From NCBI RefSeq assembly GCF_000949425.1, contig NZ_CP010976.1, forward strand, positions 3,038,001 to 3,102,000: a stretch of DNA of 64,000 nucleotides, in the 5' to 3' direction. The notes under the pieces were generated by a model that was not told the DNA's origin, made no database searches, and worked only from the letters and a program-made list of their open reading frames with translations. This DNA comes from Paenibacillus sp. IHBB 10380. Lineage in GTDB: Bacteria; Bacillota; Bacilli; Paenibacillales; Paenibacillaceae. A program made the position numbers and the translations under genes. Shown one piece after another: positions 43,547 to 51,945 of the stretch. The first letter of the stretch is position 1. Each line of letters begins with the position of its first letter.

Positions 43547-44236
43547 TCAGTGAGGATACATTAGCCAAGTAACTATGGGAGCTACACATGATCCTGCAAT
43601 GGCGCATACAGTCATCGCTACTGAGCTCATGGATACGGATTGCTCTCCATACTCCAGTGATTTGGCGGTACCCAGTGCGTGGGAAGCTGTCCCCAGACCG
43701 ATTCCGATTCCAGCCTCACTTTGAATTCTGAATAGCTTTAAGATATAGGGTCCACCAATGGCTCCCGTAAATCCAGCAATCATGACAAATACAGAGGTTA
43801 AAGAAGACTCCCCTCCCAAGTTACCTGATATTTGAATCGCTACCGGTGTGGTAATGGATTTAGGTAATAAGGAAAGAACATAGGATTTAGGAAATCCCAT
43901 ACTAACAGCCATCAGCATCCCGCCGAACATCCCTACAAACAGACCCGTAAGTGTTCCTCCCAGAATAGCCGTAAGATTTCGGCGCAACACGTGACGCTGC
44001 TTATACAAAGGAAAGGCTAAAGAAACGACAGCGGGTCCCAGTAGTTGGTTAATCCATTGACCACCGATCATATAAGTTTCATAGGGAATCCGAAAATACA
44101 ACAGCAGAATAACAACTGTCAATGTCGCTGTTAATGCTGGCATCAATATGGGAACGTGAAAACGCCTGTACATCATAGACATAACAATATATATACTTAC
44201 ATTAACCAGAACAATCGCTGTAGCAGTCAAAACCAT
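43547..44236 (-). CDS. LrgB/CidB family antiholin-like protein
   Basis: 229 residues with 6-8 membrane segments. GGQWINQLLGPAVVSLAFPL and KSITTPVAIQISGNLGG are the characteristic LrgB motifs, then GIGLGTASHALGTAKSLEYG. It works with the upstream partner in modulating murein hydrolase activity or pyruvate/overflow metabolism. It overlaps the 44236 gene by one base and is clearly cotranscribed. Confidence 0.88.
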   Translation of the reverse strand: MVLTATAIVLVNVSIYIVMSMMYRRFHVPILMPALTATLTVVILLLYFRIPYETYMIGGQWINQLLGPAVVSLAFPLYKQRHVLRRNLTAILGGTLTGLFVGMFGGMLMAVSMGFPKSYVLSLLPKSITTPVAIQISGNLGGESSLTSVFVMIAGFTGAIGGPYILKLFRIQSEAGIGIGLGTASHALGTAKSLEYGEQSVSMSSVAMTVCAIAGSCVAPIVTWLMYPH

Positions 44237-44631
44237 TATATTTCCTTCCCCTTCTCTCTACTATCCCTTTTACTCCTCATGCTCCACCCTGCTAGCCATT
44301 GACTCGAATGTGCCGCTGCTACCATCGTTAATGCCGTACTTACGATGATGATAACGATCAACATCAGACCTTTTCCGCTGAATATGCCTAAGTGATTCAC
44401 AATTCCTGCAGTCGCTGGAATAAAAAACAACGGAAGGTATGACAACACAGCTGTTGACCCATGCTCAATCCACCTGATCGGAACTATCTTGCACAAAAGC
44501 AATACAAAAAGGAGCAGCAGACCTACGATACTTCCCGGAATCGGGAGGTGAAGCCATTGTTGTACATAATCGCCAGCCAAGTAAAACAAATATAATAGCC
44601 CGACCTGCGCTATGATCTGAATGATTTTCAT
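44236..44631 (-). CDS. LrgA/CidA family holin-like protein
   Basis: 131 residues with four membrane segments. LHLPIPGSIVGLLLLFVLLL and LPLFFIPATAGIVNHLG are the CidA/LrgA motifs; GWSMRSKRDSREKGKE is the charged C-terminus. Holin-like partner of the gene at 43547. AAGGGA precedes the ATG. No LytTR or LytSR regulator is adjacent. Confidence 0.88.
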   Translation of the reverse strand: MKIIQIIAQVGLLYLFYLAGDYVQQWLHLPIPGSIVGLLLLFVLLLCKIVPIRWIEHGSTAVLSYLPLFFIPATAGIVNHLGIFSGKGLMLIVIIIVSTALTMVAAAHSSQWLAGWSMRSKRDSREKGKEI

Positions 44632-44808
44632 TATGTTTAGAGTCCCTTCATGAATTAAACGATTCTTTTTTATGTCTGTAGAGGGTTTGAGCTCTTTCAG
44701 ACTAACAGAGTTTTCATAATTATTTCAATCTACTTCTGAAAATAATATGAATTTTACATGATTTATCATTAATAATAGATAGTTAATATATCCGGTTAGT
44801 AACTAAAT

Positions 44809-44850
44809 TTGACTATACTATTGTTATATCGTAATATTACGATATAACAA
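44809..44850 (+). promoter_or_regulatory. Promoter with perfect 30-base operator palindrome
   Basis: TTGACT (44809-44814) and TAATAT (44832-44837) are 17 bases apart. The perfect palindrome TTGTTATATCGTAAT followed by its exact complement spans 44821-44850 and covers the spacer and the -10. It is the probable binding site of the ArsR protein encoded next. Confidence 0.85.
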
Positions 44851-44874
44851 TTCTAGATATGGGCGGTGAATCCT

Positions 44875-45171
44875 ATGAATAGCAATTTTAAAGACTACAA
44901 TGAAGTTTCTGATATCCTGAAAGCCTTGGCGCACCCTGTGCGTCTGTGCATTGTAAGAGGATTACTAGACAAGGGGAAATGTAACGTTTCACATATGCAG
45001 GCGTGTTTAGATCTACCACAATCGACTGTTTCACAGCATCTACAGAAGCTTCGGTCTATGGGTATCGTAGAAACAGACCGTAACGGTCTTGAAGTAAACT
45101 ACAGCATTGCAGACATAAGAGTTAAGAAGCTCGTATACATTTTTTTTGGGGAGGAAATAGAGAATGAGTAA
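44875..45171 (+). CDS. ArsR-type repressor of the sulfur operon
   Basis: About 98 residues. DILKALAHPVRLCIVRGLLD and DLPQSTVSQHLQKLRSMGIV form the winged helix of ArsR/SmtB repressors. Cysteines are placed in LCIVRG and in GKCNVSHMQACLD; the second cluster is where thiol- or persulfide-responsive relatives such as BigR and SqrR also have theirs. I use ATG 44875 after GGGCGGTG; GTG 44866 is an alternative. Its stop overlaps the start of the oxidoreductase gene. Confidence 0.8.
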   Translation: MNSNFKDYNEVSDILKALAHPVRLCIVRGLLDKGKCNVSHMQACLDLPQSTVSQHLQKLRSMGIVETDRNGLEVNYSIADIRVKKLVYIFFGEEIENE

Positions 45172-47650
45172 CAAGAAGAAAATTTTGATCGTTGGAGGTG
45201 TAGCTGGAGGGGCTTCCGCTGCAGCACGCCTACGTCGTCTAGATGAAGAAGCACATATTGTCATGTTTGAAAGAGATCCCTATATTTCTTTTGCAAATTG
45301 TGGATTGCCTTACTACATTGGAGATTCCATTAAAGAACGGTCTAAGTTACTCGTACAAACTCCAGAAGCGATGCATAAACGCTTCAACATAGATGTTCGA
45401 ACAGAAAGCGAAGTTACCAACATTAATCCCCTGAACAAAACCGTAAGTGTGCACAGCAAAGAACGTGGCGTGTATGAAGAAAGTTATGATTATGTTATTC
45501 TCTCACCCGGAGCTAAGCCTACTCGTCCCAACTTACCTGGTATAGATAGCTCAAAAATTTATAAGCTTCGTAATATCCCTGATACAGATGCTATTAAGAA
45601 GCGTGTTCAAGATGAAATGACTCAGTCAGCTATCGTGATCGGAGGAGGATTCATTGGTGTTGAAATGGCTGAGAACCTTAAAGAAATTGGCTTAGATGTA
45701 ACCCTAATCGAAGCAGGTCCGCAAATACTAGCCCCATTTGATGCCGAAATGTCCAATGTTCTGATCAAGGAGCTCAAAGAGCACGATGTTAACCTATTGT
45801 TCTCCGAAAGGGTTCAATCCTTTCGAGAAACTGAGACACATATTGAGGTCTATCTAGCAAGTGGTAAAGTTCTAACCAGTGACATGGTCATTCTAGCGAT
45901 CGGAGTAACCCCAGATACGGGATTCTTGCAGGAAAGTGGTCTAGAGTTAGGCCCTCGTGGTCATATTATCGTCAATGATAAGCTTGAAACAAATCTAGAG
46001 AACGTCTATGCCGTAGGAGATGCCATCGAAGTCATGGATTATATCAACGGAAATAAGACGGCGATCCCACTAGCTGGACCTGCGAATAAACAAGGTAGAA
46101 TTGCTGCAGATAACGTATGTGGATTAAATACGACTTATAAAGGCACACAAGGGACTTCGATCATTAAAGTATTCGGCATCACAGGGGCTACAACCGGAAA
46201 TAATGAGAAAACGCTACAACGTTTAGGTATTCCATATCAAATGATATATGTACATCCAAGCTCTCATGCCTCTTATTATCCCGGAGCTAGTCCACTTACC
46301 ATCAAACTTTTGTTTAACGATGAAGGTACAATATTGGGAGCACAAGCAACCGGCTATGATGGGGTGGATAAAAGGATTGACGATATCGCAGCCGTGATTC
46401 ATTTCCGAGGAACGGTTACAGACCTGACTGAACTTGAGCTATCCTATGCTCCACCCTATTCTTCAGCTAAAGATCCTGTTAACATGGCTGGCTACACGGC
46501 GGAGAATGTATTAAAAGAAGCAACTCAAGTCGTCGTACCCAAAGATTTAGAGACACGTGATCAAGAACATACAGTCCTTATAGATGTTCGGACCCAAATT
46601 GAGCACGATAACGGACATATTCCAGATTCAATCCTTATTCCCGTAGATGAACTACGTGAAAGACTGCATGAGTTGGATCATCACAAAGAAATTTGGGTCT
46701 ACTGTCAAGTCGGATTGCGCGGATATACAGCTTCTAGGATTTTAGCACAAAAAGGCTTCAAGGTTCGTAACCTTACCGGTGGCTACAAAACTTATCAAAT
46801 GGCGAACTATAGACCTACCTCATCAGAAATGGTCAAACCATCTGGCACATCGGTCACAACAGTTACCATTGAACCCAAACAGGAAATTGCAGTAGCGAAA
46901 GAATCCGTTATTCAAGCCAATGTAGAGCTAGATGCCTGTGGACTAAGTTGCCCCGGTCCACTTATTCAACTCAAGAAAAAGATGGATCAACTTCAAGAGG
47001 GTGACATTCTGCGGGTGACCGCTTCTGATCCAGGCTTCTACGAAGATGTACAAGCATGGGCGCAGATGTCTTCCAATCGTATATTGGAAGTTAATAAAAC
47101 TACGCAGGGTATGATTGAAGCCTATCTCTCTAAGGGGTCAGCAAAAGACCAAGTTTCACCGGAACCAACAACAATACGTCCTGAAGGTACATCCATGGTC
47201 GTATTCAGCGGTGACTTAGATAAAGCTATTGCTGCCTTCATTATTGCTAACGGCGCAGCTGCAAGTGGTAAGAAGGTAACGCTCTTCTTTACTTTCTGGG
47301 GACTCAATGTCATTCGTAAGTCTAGCAAAGTGTCCGTTGATAAAACCTTTATTGGAAAAATGTTCGGTGCCATCATGCCACGTGGAAGTCGTAAATTATC
47401 AATGTCCAAGATGAATATGATGGGTATGGGTTCCAAAATGATCCGAGGTGTTATGCGTAAGAATAACGTATCATCTCTTGAAGAATTGATAGAGACCGCT
47501 ATCGAACAAGGTGTAGAAATTGTAGCCTGCCAAATGTCTATGGACATTATGGGTATAACACGAGAAGAACTCATTGATAACGTTCAAATTGGCGGAGTTG
47601 GGTACTACTTGGGCAAAGCAGATCAATCAGGAATCAATCTCTTTATATAA
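45164..47650 (+). CDS. CoA-disulfide reductase fused to rhodanese, TusA and DsrE-like domains
   Basis: 828 residues of four parts. Residues 1-450 are an FAD/NAD disulfide reductase: KKILIVGGVAGGASAAARLR, the redox cysteine in YISFANCGLPYYIG and SAIVIGGGFIGVEMAENLKE for NAD. Residues about 460-560 are a rhodanese with active-site CQVGLRGYTASR. Residues about 590-670 are a TusA/SirA domain, DACGLSCPGPLIQLKKKMDQ. The rest, starting MVVFSGDLDKAIAAFIIANG, resembles DsrE2. Such fusions handle persulfides and coenzyme A persulfide (family knowledge). It overlaps the ArsR gene by 8 bases. Confidence 0.87.
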   Translation: MSNKKKILIVGGVAGGASAAARLRRLDEEAHIVMFERDPYISFANCGLPYYIGDSIKERSKLLVQTPEAMHKRFNIDVRTESEVTNINPLNKTVSVHSKERGVYEESYDYVILSPGAKPTRPNLPGIDSSKIYKLRNIPDTDAIKKRVQDEMTQSAIVIGGGFIGVEMAENLKEIGLDVTLIEAGPQILAPFDAEMSNVLIKELKEHDVNLLFSERVQSFRETETHIEVYLASGKVLTSDMVILAIGVTPDTGFLQESGLELGPRGHIIVNDKLETNLENVYAVGDAIEVMDYINGNKTAIPLAGPANKQGRIAADNVCGLNTTYKGTQGTSIIKVFGITGATTGNNEKTLQRLGIPYQMIYVHPSSHASYYPGASPLTIKLLFNDEGTILGAQATGYDGVDKRIDDIAAVIHFRGTVTDLTELELSYAPPYSSAKDPVNMAGYTAENVLKEATQVVVPKDLETRDQEHTVLIDVRTQIEHDNGHIPDSILIPVDELRERLHELDHHKEIWVYCQVGLRGYTASRILAQKGFKVRNLTGGYKTYQMANYRPTSSEMVKPSGTSVTTVTIEPKQEIAVAKESVIQANVELDACGLSCPGPLIQLKKKMDQLQEGDILRVTASDPGFYEDVQAWAQMSSNRILEVNKTTQGMIEAYLSKGSAKDQVSPEPTTIRPEGTSMVVFSGDLDKAIAAFIIANGAAASGKKVTLFFTFWGLNVIRKSSKVSVDKTFIGKMFGAIMPRGSRKLSMSKMNMMGMGSKMIRGVMRKNNVSSLEELIETAIEQGVEIVACQMSMDIMGITREELIDNVQIGGVGYYLGKADQSGINLFI

Positions 47651-47659
47651 TATGTATAC

Positions 47660-47698
47660 AGAAAGCTCCTCCGTAATGTAATAACGGGGGAGCTTTCT
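47660..47698 (+). terminator. Terminator after the sulfur operon
   Basis: AGAAAGCTCC.CCGT pairs with ACGG.GGAGCTTTCT around an AT-rich loop. Confidence 0.8.
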
Positions 47699-47947
47699 AT
47701 ATACTGGTCAGTGACATTATCTTAAAGCCAGCCCGAGTGTTCCGGCAACCCCAAGAAGTCTAGTTCAACAGCGTTTCAAGAGGATTTTATTGATGCTACC
47801 ACGGTTGCATCATGATTGTTAAAATATGTAATAACATATAAATTATGTGATATCGTTAGCGCCTCATGCATAATTTGGAGTAGGTAGTGATAAATGTTGG
47901 CCAACGTTACTGCTACATAAAAAGTAAAAATGACTAGGAGGTTTTCT

Positions 47948-48361
47948 ATGAAAGCTATTATTAACAAGCGAATACTGTCTGCTTTTCTATTGTTCTTGGT
48001 GCTGGTTGTAAGTGCTTCGGTTCCAGTATACGCGATCAGCGACGTTGGGGGAACCACTGTTAGTTATCCTAATGAGGGTTACGTAGGAGGTCCTCCAGGC
48101 GCTATCTATTGGACTCAACGCTCGGATGCTAAAGCTGCTCAACTCTTTATTGGCTCGTACGATGGCACCTTCTCTTGGAACTCAGGTCCCATCTATACGA
48201 ATGCTGGTTTATCAAATGCTTGGTACTCTATCCCAGCTAGCGTTCAAGCCTCAATTCCGAAAGGAAAATCACTGCTCGTTGGCGTTGAAACTTACCATTA
48301 CAGCGGCAATACGTATCTAGGCTGGGCCTCTGATACCAATACACTCCTTGTAGTTAATTAA
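47948..48361 (+). CDS. Small secreted protein of unknown function
   Basis: 137 residues. Signal peptide MKAIINKRILSAFLLFLVLV with cleavage after a PVYA-like site; the mature part is short-residue and aromatic rich (GGPPGAIYWTQRSDAKAAQL, NTYLGWASDTNTLLVVN). I recognise no domain. AGGAGG lies 6 bases before the ATG. It stands alone on the plus strand. The 90-codon frame on the other strand is a shadow. Confidence 0.7.
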   Translation: MKAIINKRILSAFLLFLVLVVSASVPVYAISDVGGTTVSYPNEGYVGGPPGAIYWTQRSDAKAAQLFIGSYDGTFSWNSGPIYTNAGLSNAWYSIPASVQASIPKGKSLLVGVETYHYSGNTYLGWASDTNTLLVVN

Positions 48362-48454
48362 TACTGCTTCCTTAATGCCCCAGTTCGGGCGAAGTCTTAA
48401 ATTTGAATAAATTTCATAATTCCAATACTTACTCTGACTGAGCTTTTAGGATAG

Positions 48455-48570
48455 TAAAAAAAGGAGTGCTTCCCCAAATCTCGAAGTGTAAAGTTACCAC
48501 ACAAAACACCGAGATTGAAAGGAGCACTCCCGATGTATAGTATTCGACATGAAATCTGTTTACTTTAAAA
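48455..48570 (+). mobile_element. Remnant of an insertion sequence end
   Basis: A nested palindrome, GGAGTGCT (48463-48470) with AGCACTCC (48523-48530), encloses AATCTCG/CGAGATT and GTGT/ACAC. It leads to ATG 48533 and the peptide MYSIRHEICLL, then a TAA; this resembles the N-terminus of IS4-like transposases but the gene is cut after 11 codons. The 48362-48717 interval has nothing else I can support. Confidence 0.42.
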
Positions 48571-48717
48571 CCTGCCCTGAGGGAGAGCACCCTATAAGCA
48601 TCCTTCTCACTTAATGGAGGTAAGATCCGATGGATGCTCCATCCTCAACCATACTAATGAGTAGATTTGATAATTCTTATAATAAGGGCTCCATTATAGT
48701 TACTTCTTTTATCTCAA

Positions 48718-49188
48718 TCATATTTTCAACTCCCATTTCTCTTCCACAAGCTCTTGCCCAGATAGAATCTGCGTTCTAGTCTCAGATAGTTTAAAACCGC
48801 ATGAATCATATAACCTTCTGGCTCCTACTAAGCTACTATTCGTCCATAATATAATGGTTGAATAGCCGTGCTCGATACTGAAATCGATAGCCTTCTGTAT
48901 TAACTGCTTACCATACCCACCCTTTCTTGTAGAGGGTTCTACTAGAAACCACCTTAATTGCGCAATATCCTTATCCACCTTAACAATACCAATAGACCCT
49001 GCGGGTGATCCCGATACTTCCAATATCCATAAATGTTCTTGTTTGGGGTCACATCTCTTCTCAAATTCATTTAAAGTATCGCTAATAAAAATCCCAAATG
49101 AATGATCGTACTTATATTCCTCACCGAAAATTCTAATATGTGCTTCAATAACATAATCAATCTCTCCACTATGATATGAACGTATCAT
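48718..49188 (-). CDS. GNAT family N-acetyltransferase
   Basis: 156 residues. RWFLVEPSTRKGGYGKQLIQ is the acetyl-CoA motif and WTNSSLVGARRLYDSCGFKL the closing one. The ATG at 49188 overlaps the TGA of the HD-domain gene (ATGA), with GGAGAA just upstream, so it is translationally coupled. Of the two, the HD protein may act on a nucleotide-like substrate; the acetyl acceptor is unknown. Confidence 0.82.
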   Translation of the reverse strand: MIRSYHSGEIDYVIEAHIRIFGEEYKYDHSFGIFISDTLNEFEKRCDPKQEHLWILEVSGSPAGSIGIVKVDKDIAQLRWFLVEPSTRKGGYGKQLIQKAIDFSIEHGYSTIILWTNSSLVGARRLYDSCGFKLSETRTQILSGQELVEEKWELKI

Positions 49189-49859
49189 TGTTGTTCTCCA
49201 TTCCAAGCATCGTCTTTAGCATCCCATTCAGCATAAAACTGCTCCACATATTCCTTCATATATTCATGCCTCTGCCTTGCTATTAATTTGCCATACTCTG
49301 TATTCATTAAGTCCTTCAACTTAAATAATTTCTCATAAAAATGATGAATTGCTGTACCCTCGCTACTCCTATACTCCTCTTGTGACATGACACCCCTGGG
49401 CGTGCTTTCAGGAATGTGCATGAGTCGTCCCTTCGATCCTCCATAAGCAAACGTACGTGCGATACCAATAGCTCCCAAGGCATCCAATCGATCTGCATCT
49501 TGTACAATCTGCCCTTCGATTGTATTCATGGGGGGATTATGACCTCCATTATAAGACATTGTGGAAATAATGAGTAGAACTTGCTCCCTGATCTCAATGT
49601 CCGTTACATACTCATTAAGCCAATCCATCACCTTGTTCATTCCTGCTTCTTTTGATAGATTAAGCTTCTCATCAGCTACGTCATGCAATAATGAGGCAAG
49701 TTCACATATAAATTCATTGCCTCCTTCCTTCTTAGCCATTCTTAATGCCATCACTCTTACACGATGTATATGCCACCAATCGTGACCACTAGGGTCATTT
49801 TGCAGTTGTTCTTTAACAAACTTTTCCGCACGTTCAATAATATCTATGTGTGAATTCAT
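49185..49859 (-). CDS. HD-domain phosphohydrolase (YedJ/YpgQ-like)
   Basis: 224 residues. The metal-binding motif is DPSGHDWWHIHRVRVMALRM, then ELASLLHDVADEKLN and QDADRLDALGAIGIARTFAY (the last Asp). It is of the YedJ/YpgQ type, related to dNTP or pyrophosphate hydrolases. No signal peptide. It is the first gene of a pair with the GNAT gene. Confidence 0.85.
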   Translation of the reverse strand: MNSHIDIIERAEKFVKEQLQNDPSGHDWWHIHRVRVMALRMAKKEGGNEFICELASLLHDVADEKLNLSKEAGMNKVMDWLNEYVTDIEIREQVLLIISTMSYNGGHNPPMNTIEGQIVQDADRLDALGAIGIARTFAYGGSKGRLMHIPESTPRGVMSQEEYRSSEGTAIHHFYEKLFKLKDLMNTEYGKLIARQRHEYMKEYVEQFYAEWDAKDDAWNGEQQ

Positions 49860-49983
49860 GTATAATCCTCCGGTACAATTCCAGCCTTTACGCTACGTAA
49901 AATTGTGGAATCGTCTTCCAAACCCAAATTTTATATTTCCTCGTTCCTGCTCCTTTGATAAGGAATAACATGTTTTGTCTAAT

Positions 49984-50901
49984 TTAAGTAGCTTCTGATT
50001 CCTCATTATTAGCTTCTTCGGAGGTTGAACCATAGAGATCTTTCATCAACTGTTTTCCTGTAGGTGTTGTAGCTAGGCCACCCTTAGCCGTCTCTCGGTG
50101 CTTATCTGGCATAGCTCCACCTACCTCAAGCATGACCTGTATAACCTCATCTGATGGAATAACACTGCGCACCCCTGCAAGTGCCATATCCGCTGCTGCT
50201 AATGCCGTTACAGCGCCGAAACCATTACGGACAATACACGGAATTTCCACGAGTCCCGCGACGGGATCACAAATAAGTCCAAGTGTATTCTTAAGGGCTA
50301 ACCCCACCGCATGAATTGCTTGATCCGGCGTACCTCCCTGCAACTCCGTCAATGCTCCAGCAGCCATCCCAATGGCAGATCCAACCTCAGCCTGACAACC
50401 CCCTTCAGCACCCGAGATAAAAGAATTATTCGCAATAACGAAACCAATGGCTCCGGCGCAGAATAACGCTTCTACCATCCGGTCATCGCTATAGCCGAAT
50501 CTCTCTTGAACACTGACAAATGTCCCCGGAATAATACCACATGAACCCGCCGTTGGTGTTGCAATAATACGGCCCATTGAAGCATTCACTTCAGAGACAG
50601 AAAGCGCATAGGTCATCGCTCGTGAGGATTCCTCCCCCAGTAGACTTCCATCTTTCCCATTCCGATAACTAGCCATTCTCTGAGCATCCATACCCGTAAG
50701 TCCACTGCGAGAAAGCGTGGATTCTGTCAATCCTTTATGGACCGCCTCTTTCATAATCTCATAATAGCGACTCATTGCTTTCCACTCATCTTCTGGATCC
50801 TGACCTGATTCAGCGCTCTGCTCTTTCATCATCATTTGTCCAATGGTTCGTTCTTCATTATTACATAGGGACGCAAGTTGCTTTAATGTCTCAAACCTCA
50901 T
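49984..50901 (-). CDS. sdaAA: L-serine ammonia-lyase alpha subunit
   Basis: Part of the two-subunit, 4Fe-4S L-serine dehydratase that makes pyruvate and ammonia. About 305 residues. Cluster cysteines are in IATPTAGSCGIIPGTF, SGAEGGCQAEVGSAI and LICDPVAGLVEIPC. The start ATG 50901 has GGAGTGAACAG before it, overlapping the stop of sdaAB; the frame is open to 50922 without a site. The C-terminus ends EEANNEESEAT. Confidence 0.9.
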   Translation of the reverse strand: MRFETLKQLASLCNNEERTIGQMMMKEQSAESGQDPEDEWKAMSRYYEIMKEAVHKGLTESTLSRSGLTGMDAQRMASYRNGKDGSLLGEESSRAMTYALSVSEVNASMGRIIATPTAGSCGIIPGTFVSVQERFGYSDDRMVEALFCAGAIGFVIANNSFISGAEGGCQAEVGSAIGMAAGALTELQGGTPDQAIHAVGLALKNTLGLICDPVAGLVEIPCIVRNGFGAVTALAAADMALAGVRSVIPSDEVIQVMLEVGGAMPDKHRETAKGGLATTPTGKQLMKDLYGSTSEEANNEESEAT

Positions 50902-50905
50902 CTGT

Positions 50906-51574
50906 TCACTCCGTTCTGTCAATCACGGTTACTCTTCGTACTTCGGGGATTAACCTTATTTGAGCCAAAAGTGCTGGCGAATAGCCACTGTCTGATTCAA
51001 AAACCGTCAGTGCTTCTTCCCGCCTGCTCTTGCGATCCAACTTCATCCAACCAATGTTCACATCATAATCTGTAAGAAGTGTTGTCATTTCAGCAATAAT
51101 GCCTTCACGGTCAGCATGATATACTAACAATGTCGGATATGCACCGCTGAAGGCAACGTCAAATCCATTGACGCTCTCTACCTTAATATTGCCCCCACCT
51201 ACAGAAATTCCACGAAGATGTACTTCACGCTCACCATATCCAATTCGAAATTCTACCGTGTTAGGATGCACCGCCGCTTCTCTGCCTATGGAAAGAGTAA
51301 GCGACATTCCACCTGCTTCTGCATGCTCAATGGCATGGGGAATTCGTGGATCATCTGTTTCATAACCAAGCAAGCCTGCAGTAGTCGCTAAATCTGTTCC
51401 GTGACCTTTATACGTGTCAGCAAACGATCCGTAGAATACTATTTCTGCACGATCCGGGGTAGCCTCAAGTACAGCCCTAGCCATTCTCCCCAATCTTACA
51501 GCACCTGCTGTATGAGAACTCGAAGGACCAATCATTGCGGGTCCTATTATTGAAAATACATCTTTAAAACGTAT
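50906..51574 (-). CDS. sdaAB: L-serine ammonia-lyase beta subunit, probable AUA start
   Basis: About 222 residues. The N-terminal extension RFKDVFSIIGPAMIGPSSSH matches the family, which normally starts about 13 residues before the internal ATG 51535. At that place the codon is ATA (51574-51572), 6 bases after GGGGGTG. The domain has the ACT-like C-terminal part LVYHADREGIIAEMTTLLTD. Translation from ATG 51535 would cut the N-terminus but has AGGA upstream. The two subunits form an operon. Confidence 0.85.
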   Translation of the reverse strand: MRFKDVFSIIGPAMIGPSSSHTAGAVRLGRMARAVLEATPDRAEIVFYGSFADTYKGHGTDLATTAGLLGYETDDPRIPHAIEHAEAGGMSLTLSIGREAAVHPNTVEFRIGYGEREVHLRGISVGGGNIKVESVNGFDVAFSGAYPTLLVYHADREGIIAEMTTLLTDYDVNIGWMKLDRKSRREEALTVFESDSGYSPALLAQIRLIPEVRRVTVIDRTE

Positions 51575-51658
51575 GACCTACACCCCCTAAATACATCAAC
51601 CTCTCAATCATTAATAATAACATCTTTACCCTACATAGCGCGACCTAACAATACTGTG

Positions 51659-51823
51659 TCACCTTATTTTTTTGGCTACGATAAGTAAATGTTCTATATA
51701 ATTCCCATATTGCGGTAATTCGTATATGTAAGCTTCCGCTGTAATCCCTTGCGGTTTATTGTGCGAACCTGGCAACGAGTGTGGAAGAGACCGCGAACCA
51801 TTTCGCCGTGGGTAAGGTTGCTT
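51659..51823 (-). pseudogene. Protein-coding remnant
   Basis: An open frame reads NGSRSLPHSLPGSHNKPQGI then TAEAYIYELPQYGNYIEHLL and IVAKKIR with a TGA at 51659. It starts after a stop and has no start codon, so it is the 3' part of something larger. I recall short Paenibacillus hypothetical proteins with a similar end. Apart from this, the 51575-51945 interval shows only the hairpin at 51885. Confidence 0.3.
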
Positions 51824-51884
51824 TCATTGTTCGTTCAATCTTTGATCCATCATCTTGATGTTACTCTTTATGGCCGCACAAAAA

Positions 51885-51931
51885 AAAGTGCTGTCCCATA
51901 AGATCAGTAATGACCTTAGGGACAGCCTCTT
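51885..51931 (-). terminator. Terminator of the large serine hydrolase gene (GCTGTCCC type)
   Basis: On the minus strand GGCTGTCCCTAAG pairs with ATGGGACAGC and TTTTTTTTG follows. Sequence type is the same as the hairpins at 34577 and 35467. Confidence 0.8.
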
Positions 51932-51945
51932 AGACAAGCCCGTAT

